The notes beneath the pieces are model-generated. The model searched no databases. It was given only the letters and a program-made list of their open reading frames with translations, and was not told the origin of the DNA. A stretch of 64,000 bases of DNA from Ctena decussata (lineage: Eukaryota; Mollusca; Bivalvia; Lucinida; Lucinidae). The stretch covers positions 108,231,842-108,295,841 of the forward strand of contig OZ022500.1 in the NCBI GenBank assembly GCA_963989385.1, in the 5' to 3' direction. Below are positions 57,178 through 64,000 of this stretch, piece after piece. Made by a program: the position numbers and the translations under genes. Position 1 is the first letter of the stretch. Every line of letters begins with the position of its first letter.

Positions 57178-57740
57178 ATGCATAGCCGGGCCAGTGATGT
57201 AAACACTGTTGTCCGCCATTTTGTTGAAAACAACAACAACAAATTGCCTAGAGTACCCGAAGATTATTTTGCAAAGAAAATTGTCCCAAACACCGAATTA
57301 CTTGATTTTTGTCACAGGGAAAGGGCGAATACCATGGTTTTTCATGGCATATGTCCGCCGGCGGGAGAAAGTCGAATTGTTTTGAAAATTGCTTTTGAAG
57401 TTGACTTAAAAAGTCGTCTTTCGACGATCGTGTCAACTGCTCGAATGCCGAGTATCTCGGTGTTCAGTTCGGATCTCAGAGAACTAGGAAATTAAACTAA
57501 GACGTAAGGAATAAAACCGTGTATTATTTTCGGCTGTGTGTAGTTTGATTCGGCGACAAAGCAGCACTGAAATTGCGACCCGTTCGTCGATTGAATCTGA
57601 ATCTGAGGAATTTCGAACGTTTTTTCGTTGCTATCTGTATAAAAATTTCACTCCGCCATGGATACGCGTTCCCACTGGACATGACGTATATCAAACGTTA
57701 CGTCGGCCAATCATCTATTTGAATTATCCGTGACGTTGCT
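57178..57740 (+). repeat. Dispersed repeat with open frame, partner of 52600-52770
   Basis: A 105-codon open frame (57178-57495) runs through the stretch shared with 52600-52770, where the frame is not kept. It is therefore best read as part of a repeat, not a gene. No transposon motif recognised. Confidence 0.45.
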
Positions 57741-57899
57741 TACGCGTAAGATTGCATTAATGTGTGTTGTTCGTGGATGTATGAACATCGTCAGCCCAGT
57801 ATAGGTTCATCTTAGGAAATCGTCGACGAGTGTAAATATTTCTCTGTACATTTGTAAAGCTGAACTAAGAAGGCAACAATAGAGAGTGTTATAAAAGCA

Positions 57900-58025
57900 A
57901 GAAAAATGTCCACACACCCCGACCCGCACCTGCTGCAATCACAGTAGGCCGGCCTTGTTCTACTATAATCCAAATAAGTAGGACGCCCCGGCACTGGAAG
58001 TTATACCCAGCATCATCGCACCAAC
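57900..58025 (+). repeat. Dispersed repeat, partner of 5985-6110
   Basis: See 5985-6110; the shared words are in the same order and orientation. Confidence 0.65.
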
Positions 58026-58029
58026 CAAA

Positions 58030-59275
58030 CAACCCATCCTTTGTCATAAAGCTGTCAATGAATCCCTAACAGTTTCCAATTCTAACAATTCTGAGTTTCA
58101 ATTGTCAACAATTCTGAATTGTCCCCTTTTTCTGTATAATTGTTCAGGCTATTCATGAACAAGTAAATTTATCAGATGCTTAAAATGTGTACATAATATA
58201 TCGCTTTGTGCCATGGAAAGGCCTGCTGCAATGCGTAAGCGTTAAGTACTCACCGACATTACCGACTTTTACATACATAACACGGTCAGTTCTACATATA
58301 CACAAGCCACACACATAGACAGATGGAATATTTTTTTTTTCAATTAATGTGATAAGGGAAGAAAATCGTCAAAAGCGCTTGTTTCTAAATCTAATGAATA
58401 AATTTGAACTCTGCTCTTTCAGTTTTTACAGAAACACATATGAGCCCACTCCGGCATTAGCGCAGTCTTATCAGTCTATCCTCAGCATAAAAGATGTCTT
58501 CATCATGGATCATCATGAAGAATATATATTCCGAGAAAGACTGATCAGATCCCATGAATGCACCGGCGCTGGACAGTGTGCCGGCTGCTCTGACCAGTCA
58601 GATTATGCGATGCCCTAAGGCCTATTTTTCGCGACGCTGCTGAATGATTTTTGGAAAAGCTAACGCTTTGCGCTATTGCTATATATAAACACAGTTTCCT
58701 ACACAGGTTTTGGTATATCTCTTCGGATGCAAAGCCAAATACTTTGCATTAAATTCAGAGTTTCATTTTTTATGCAATCAGTTTATAAAAAGAAAAAGAA
58801 ATGTGGCCAAGTTCAAGGCACTTGTAAAAGAAATACGTGTTTTTTTATAACGGAAATATTAAAAGAAGAACATGTACTATCAAAAATAGAATAAAGTTCC
58901 CATCTGTTATTTTTAGCAGATGAGGCAAATCGATCGGATATGGATAAAAATAGACAAAATCGGACGAGGTCTTTGTTTGTTATGTCTGTGAAGAAAATAA
59001 TGAAGAAATGCAGTCTCAAACCGGAACGAGCTTTCCAATCTCTTTGGCTTAATATTGCGGTCCTCAAAAAAGTTTAGAACGAATCGTTGCAGTACACACT
59101 CGCCAGGTATTTTCCGACTAAGTGTGACGTATCGTTTCTTCCGAAAATAACTCGGTATCACTAAACCACTTGAATACTGGCTTGCCGCCGGCCAATAAAA
59201 AGAATACTTTTCAGCGTTTTGAGTGTTGGAATCGAAATACATGTAGTTCAACTCTAGCATTGAATTGTTGAGTAA
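58030..59275. other. Gene A intronic stretch
   Basis: AT-rich; the 89-codon open frame at 58349-58618 shows no motif and no suitable splice sites on the plus strand. Confidence 0.45.
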
Positions 59276-59277
59276 TA

Positions 59278-60186
59278 CGAGGGGCGTTCGGAAAGTTTTG
59301 CAAATGACGTAATTTCTCGGTAACCACAATACAGACAGAACTTCTGATTGCAAAAACACATATAGCTATATTATGCGAAGAGAATTCTGCAAACAAGGTG
59401 CATTTTTAAAAAAGGACGCATTTTTAACGTCTTTGAAAGAGGTATACCCTAAAGACACTGCAGAATTTTACTTTAGTAGGCCGTAATTTATATATCAGCA
59501 GTCTTTGATATCTTTTTATCTTTGTTAGTTAAAGACAATGCCCAGACAATGTTGTTCTGTAAATATCGCGGAAATAAGTTTTAATCTGGCTTCCGTACAG
59601 GGCCGGGAATATGGATTATCCGTACTTTATGCTGTAGCAATTTCTCCATTTCTACTAAAATTTGATGATTTTGTAATGAAAACAAGTGTATTAGCATTCA
59701 AAGTATTGTCGGCAAGAGCATTTACATGGGTCAACGAAAACCTGTCAACAAATTCAAATTAATGCCAAAAATGAAGCCTCTGCAAGCTTTCAAAAATGAC
59801 GTTAAGTTAAAATTCAATAACGTCATAAGAACTGCGCATTGCTCTGCAAGGAATAAATCGATAACAGTTGCCGCACTTCTAACTTTTGTATGGATATTAT
59901 AGGCAACGATGGACAAGCAAATGACAAAGAATAATTTGGTATTTACAAGGATATTTGACTTGAATGCCTAACACTGAAAAGATTTTACATATAAAATTAG
60001 CCCAGTGGTATGACTGGGGCCTATTAAAATGCGTTGTAACTCAATAAAGAAAAGTGTCTTTGTAGAGTGTTTGGTATCATTGTAAAGACAAAATGCAGTG
60101 CTTTCAGTACATGCATAGCAGTTGTACCCAGCATGCTCCTAACCAAAGTCATGAGGCCATTTGCAAAACTTTTCGAACGCCCCTCG
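59278..60186. mobile_element. Nonautonomous mariner-like element
   Basis: TIRs CGAGGGGCGTTCGGAAAGTT then TTGCAAATG, and CATTTGCAAAACTTTTCGAA then CGCCCCTCG, flanked by TA (59276-59277, 60187-60188). 909 bp, too short for a full transposase frame, and no transposase motif in its open frames. GAGGGGYGTTC-type ends are typical of mariner. Both flanks belong to another repeat (AATTCACTGTTTGTCGG on the right; the left matches the complement of 24190-24212), so it is nested. Confidence 0.82.
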
Positions 60187-60187
60187 T

Positions 60188-60290
60188 AATTCACTGTTTG
60201 TCGGTCAGTTGTCAGTAGATATATCACTCACGCTCCGCGCTCGTGATATGGTCTACTTTACAACTGACCTCTAAACAGCGAATTATTTCT
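60188..60290. repeat. Palindromic repeat flanking the mariner-like element
   Basis: AATTCACTGTTTGTCGGTCA, GTTGTCAGTAGA and TATCAC are mirrored by GTGATATGGTCTAC, ACAACTGAC and TAAACAGCGAATTA around GCTCCGCGCTC. Confidence 0.7.
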
Positions 60291-60467
60291 TAACAATTCA
60301 CGGCTAAAGCTGATTTATTTCTTAAATACTTGAGAATATTCTCCATAAAACCTACAAATGTTGAGGAATCTATAGTGTGAATAGCAGAAAGTCTCATCTT
60401 CTGGACGGATGTACAATGACCTGAATAATAGTTTAAGCTAGATCAGTCTCCGTCGGGTTTTTCTTAC

Positions 60468-60586
60468 CACATCCTCTTCTTTCTTCACACCAAGTCGCAC
60501 CAGAAATTCATCCGCTGTCAGCGGTTCTCTTTTACCCTCCCTAGACTCTTCCTGTCGTTCTCCGTCCATTAGATCTTCGTGGTTGT
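60468..60586 (-). CDS. Gene A, first exon found (contains a possible start codon)
   Basis: Acceptor GTGTACTTTTTTTACAG, 119 nt, donor GTAAGAAAAA. Only one frame is open: two leading bases, then NHEDLMDGERQEESREGKRE and PLTADEFLVRLGVKKEEDV, ending in phase 0. The start is very acidic/basic (charged), then a helix-like ADEFLVRLGV. The internal Met (MDGERQ) could be the start with a noncoding first exon upstream; otherwise a coding exon ending in phase 1 is needed to the right, and none was convincing. The next exon (47896-48007) is 12.5 kb away and fits in phase. Confidence 0.82.
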
Positions 60587-60794
60587 CTGTAAAAAAAGTA
60601 CACAAAACTTATTACGAAATTGTTTCAAGGCTCATTCCAAAGCAAGCTAGACGTATTCGGATACGACTGTGCTCGGGTGACTAAAACAGGATGAAACAAT
60701 TTCAGACTTACAAAAGACACATTCCCTGGCGTTTATGGAAGAGGACAATAAAAGGCAAACGCCTTGGATGAGAGGTTATCTAGAGCATTAGGCT

Positions 60795-61000
60795 TCAAAG
60801 TTCTTTCAGGGGAAGCAACTCTGGCATTTTCATTTTTGCCTCCCTTCTCGATGGAGGTCAACTATTTCTAAAGAAATAATGTACTCCTATCAAATTCTTT
60901 CCTTAAGAGTAGAATCCATTTTGGAAAGGCTTCGTCCTGCAGTGAAGACAATAGGAAGTCATAAAACTTGTGCCCTTTGTAAAATCTTCAGAAAAACCGT
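60795..61000 (+). repeat. R1 repeat copy
   Basis: GTTCTTTCAGGGGAAGCAAC, TTTTCATTTTTGCCTCCCTT, CCATTTTGGAAAGGCTTCGT and AGGAAGTCATAAAACTTGTG follow R1 order. It lies upstream of gene A's first exon found. Open frames across it are not supported. Confidence 0.6.
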
Positions 61001-62525
61001 GGACGTGAACCAATCCGCTTTATGTTCAAAGTGGCGTTGTCCTTTCAGTAAAGATGATGGTTCTATGACGGGTAAAGAATCTGCGCAGCGGAGAAACCAG
61101 AACTCATCCATTACCAGCAGAGCTCCCATCGTCAAAACTATCTTGTTCAATTTATAACAGACAATTTATAGGTCACTTGGAAAAAAAATACATTAAAAAG
61201 ATGGCCGTTGTCAGACAACAAAGTAATACCACCACCCGACTAAATTAAAAAAGAGCAAGAAAAAATTTTTCAGAAAGAAGCCGTGAAAGAAACAACAACA
61301 GCGATTGGCTTTCAAGAAATGACAATTCCTCCTTCCAACGTATTTGTTTTTGTAGGCAGCCAACCTATTATGTTCATTTTCTCCAGATTCAGAGCAAAAG
61401 TAAAATCAAATGTGCACAGAATAAAATCAAAATATACCTCCTTTTTTTTTTTTGCTATCCTGTTATTCTCTCAGCAAAACTGGCAAAAGTTCATGCTAAT
61501 GTACAGTATGGAAATGTTGCATTAAAAAGTGATAGCAAAGTTCAGACAGAAGTTTTATTTTCCAATTTGTTACACAAATTAGTATTTAAATTTACATTTG
61601 ACAAAAAATCAAACAATTCTATTGAAACTGCTCGCTTGTTAATCGGGTTGTGAAGATAAAATGAGTCGCATCACAAGAAAATCAGTTTAAATGAATATGG
61701 AAACTTGCATGCCCAGAGCAGAGTGCGAAGCATGTGCAGTCTGGTCAGGACATGCGTATTTCGCAGGAAACGAAATATGGTCCTGTGAATTTTAAAAGCA
61801 AACTGTGCATTTCCAGAGCAGCCTGTTGTGCGCAGGCTATTTTGCGCATGCGCCGTCTGATATATATACCTTAAGAAAAGGTCTCATTTCGATTTATGGA
61901 TAACTCATACAGATAACATCCAAATACATTTTGTCACGCTAATTCAATAAAAATATTGTCTTAACACTTTGTCATCAGGATTTAGAGTAGATCACTGGTA
62001 CAAAAGTTTTAATATTTTTACAAAAGATTCTTTCAAACAGGTTTAATTTTTAGGCAAGGTGAAATATCTGTCACTGCAATCGGTTCGCTGCAAAACTTAG
62101 ATAAGGGTGTGCCAATAAAAACCACAGGTAATCAAATTCACCTTACCCTAGGATACAATGAGAAAAAAACATAATAATGGCACCAGTTGATTTATCTATT
62201 TATAAACGAGAAAAAGATTAAATGAAAAGCATCACAGACCTCGTTTTTGCTAATGCTCTTTTTAGTATGCATGGACTCTATTCTGCATCTTTGTTCAGTC
62301 TAGTCTACTTGAGTCTAGTCTAGTTTATCATTCAACCTTGGAAGGGCGTTCGGACACCACAAATGACGTTGTGCCAATCTCTTTTTCTCTGTTCCTGTTT
62401 CTAGCTGAACTTGCTCTAGCTGACCTTGCTGGAAAAGTCCACCCTTTTCTACTTTTAAAAGCTGTCAATATTAAGCGATGTCTGCTTAGTAAACGTCAAA
62501 CTTTTGTGACAGTACATCCAGTGCT
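61000..62525. other. Stretch upstream of gene A's first exon found
   Basis: No splice-bounded exon could be supported. It contains decayed GCATGCGCAG-type palindromic sequence at 61700-61865, related to 28949-29011, and poly-T at 61441-61453. Confidence 0.45.
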
Positions 62526-62529
62526 ATCG

Positions 62530-62810
62530 GAAGTACCACGCTTTTATGAAACGTCGCTTCTTATTGGCTGGCGTTTGGTTTTACGTCACTGAAAACGTTT
62601 GCAATTGGTGCAAAGAAGTACAGAATGGGAATAATGTATTGAAAATTGTCATTCTGGGAGGTAAATCGTCGGTTTTATGGTCGGATATTGAATTTCACGG
62701 CTCCGCTGACGCGTCGCCGTGAAATGCAATTTCCGACCATAAAACCGACGACTTACCTCTTCAAATAACAATTTTGATTACAGCTATCCCCAAATCTTTA
62801 TTCAATAGAA
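62530..62810 (+). repeat. Dispersed element with palindromic core, partner of 10975-11260
   Basis: AACGTCGCTTCTTATTGGCT, GGTTTTACGTC, the mirrored core (AAATCGTCGGTTTTATGGTC / GACCATAAAACCGACGACTT) around GCTGACGCGTCGCC, and ACAATTTTGATTACAGCTATCCCC align with the 11-kb copy; the palindrome is better preserved here. Confidence 0.78.
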
Positions 62811-63131
62811 TACATAATACCAAAACGTCATGCCACCACTATATGAATTATCCAGATAGGGGACAATGAACAAATATACATCGTTCTGGGCATTAACACT
62901 TTTGGAAGCAAGGAATACGGAAATGAAAATAGCAGATTAGGTTTAACTGAGCCTCTGAAAGACCAGTAATGGAATGGGCAATACTGAGCAGCCCCATAAC
63001 GCCGACTTAAGCTGAACTATTTCCAAAACGAATCCAATCCCAAAGGATCAGAAAATATACAAGAACAACTAAGATGAATTACGGGGAAGCTTGCTTGCAA
63101 AATCGTTTTGATCCCATAAAAGGGACATTGG

Positions 63132-63194
63132 CAAACAGTGTAGATCTAGATCAGCCGCCGCAAAATGCTGCGTCTGATCACGGTCTACACTATT
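63132..63194. repeat. Foldback family F2, variant copy
   Basis: AAACAGTGTAGATCTAGATC / GATCACGGTCTACACTATTT arms around AGCCGCCGCAAAATGCTGCG. Confidence 0.7.
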
Positions 63195-63230
63195 TTCGTA
63201 GAACAATTGGGTAATTCTCACTCAAAGGAG

Positions 63231-64000
63231 ATAACAAGAGCTTCGCAAGCGGCGCATAATACGCCCGCTTCAGTGCCATGAAGGAGTTACAGAATGAACA
63301 ATATTGTTAACAGAAGGATGAACAGGCAGACAAACAGGGGAAACAACTCTGTAATTAATGACTGCAATGTATTATAACATCTAGCACATTAAATACTATT
63401 AGTATAACAAAAATCAGCTTCCAGGAAGTTGAGAAATGCCAAAGTCAAACAAGGGACATAATTCATATATTAAGTAAACTAGAGTTACCCTTCTTGGTCC
63501 TAATACATTCCCTTGACAATATACACATCACCATAAAGTTTTATTAAAATATTTCCAACGGTTAAGGAGTTACAGAGTAAAAAGGAAAATGATGCAAGGG
63601 CAGATAATCCAGGAAGTAAGTAAGTAAGCCAGAGTTATGATTCCTGCTCATGAAACATTGCCTCATCATTATACACTTTCCTACAAAGTTTCATTATAAT
63701 TTTTCAAAGGGTTCAGGAATTATGGAGTAAATAGGACTAGCCTAATAAAAATAATCAAAGGGAAGTCACTCAAAAATTGAGTGAGAGGGAGCAACCATTC
63801 TTATATGTGACACACTGTCTTATGATCATGCACATTGCTATAAAGTTTCATCAAGATATTACTAATGGTTACCAAGTTATGGTATGCACAAGATTAGTAT
63901 ACACTAAAAGAGCCTAAAATTCTAATCAAAGGGATGCAACCCCTAAACGATGAAAGGGAAAACAACCACTGTTATGTACTCCACACATCGCCAGACCTTC
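63231..64000 (-). mobile_element. Helentron/HINE-like element 4, cut by the window edge
   Basis: On the minus strand a GAAGCGGGCG...CGCCGCTTGCGAAGC hairpin region followed by TCTTGTTAT forms the 3' end at about 63231, as in elements 1-3. To the right lie three to four degenerate units of 150-170 bp with ATAAAGTTTYATYAARATAT-like and GGTTAAGGAGTTACAGAGTA-like words (63536, 63690, 63840). The 5' end is outside the window. Confidence 0.6.

Noticed and set aside
57178..57495. 105-codon open frame
   Set aside because: It overlaps a repeat whose partner at 52600-52770 does not keep the frame.
60700..60740. Possible 14-nt first exon of gene A (donor GTAAGTCTG at about 60711)
   Set aside because: The donor is good, but the only phase-fitting frame is closed by a TAA just upstream and would need a tiny exon with a weak acceptor.

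Overview
This window looks like gene-poor, repeat-rich invertebrate nuclear DNA, most likely from a bivalve mollusc. The evidence is the AT-rich intergenic sequence, abundant (CA)n, (CT)n and (GA)n microsatellites, spliced genes with very long introns, tRNA-derived SINEs, and mobile elements with internal ~145-200 bp tandem repeats of a kind known from clams and oysters. The bivalve assignment is an inference; no marker gene settles the species. Long open frames are rare. Genes were recognised by short open exons bounded by splice sites whose phases agree.

Two host genes, both on the minus strand, can be supported. Gene A (right and centre, about 60.6 kb down to 31.6 kb) has six coding exons at 60468-60586, 47896-48007, 43270-43316, 41601-41674, 34560-34588 and 31620-31777. 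They join in one frame and end in a TAG stop, giving about 173 residues from the first in-frame Met seen. I do not recognise the family. Gene B (left, about 28.3 kb down to 3.5 kb and probably beyond the left edge) is the N-terminal part of an M13 (neprilysin/endothelin-converting-enzyme-like) peptidase: a cytosolic-tail plus membrane-anchor exon (27818-28255), an exon ending in DPCT (6956-7033) and an exon beginning NFYDFACGGF (3486-3603). The catalytic exons are not in the window.

Everything else is introns and intergenic DNA filled with mobile elements. These include: two tandem, retrozyme-like repeats each carrying a type I hammerhead ribozyme (7.9-8.4 kb, well preserved; 22.8-23.2 kb, decayed); a miniature LTR retrotransposon (TRIM) with apparently identical LTRs, a tRNA-Leu primer site, a polypurine tract and a 4-bp target duplication (44.6-45.0 kb); four Helentron/HINE-like elements with internal tandem arrays and a conserved 3' hairpin plus TCTTG end (16.6, 25.0, 42.4 and 63.2 kb); a cluster of broken RTE-like LINE copies (18.8-22.2 kb); four tRNA-derived SINE copies, all with recognisable target duplications; a ~235 bp foldback MITE family with seven copies; and single pogo-like and mariner-like nonautonomous elements. 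Several insertions are nested, so relative ages can be read.

Coding calls rest on reading splice sites and phase by eye; no transcript or database evidence was available.
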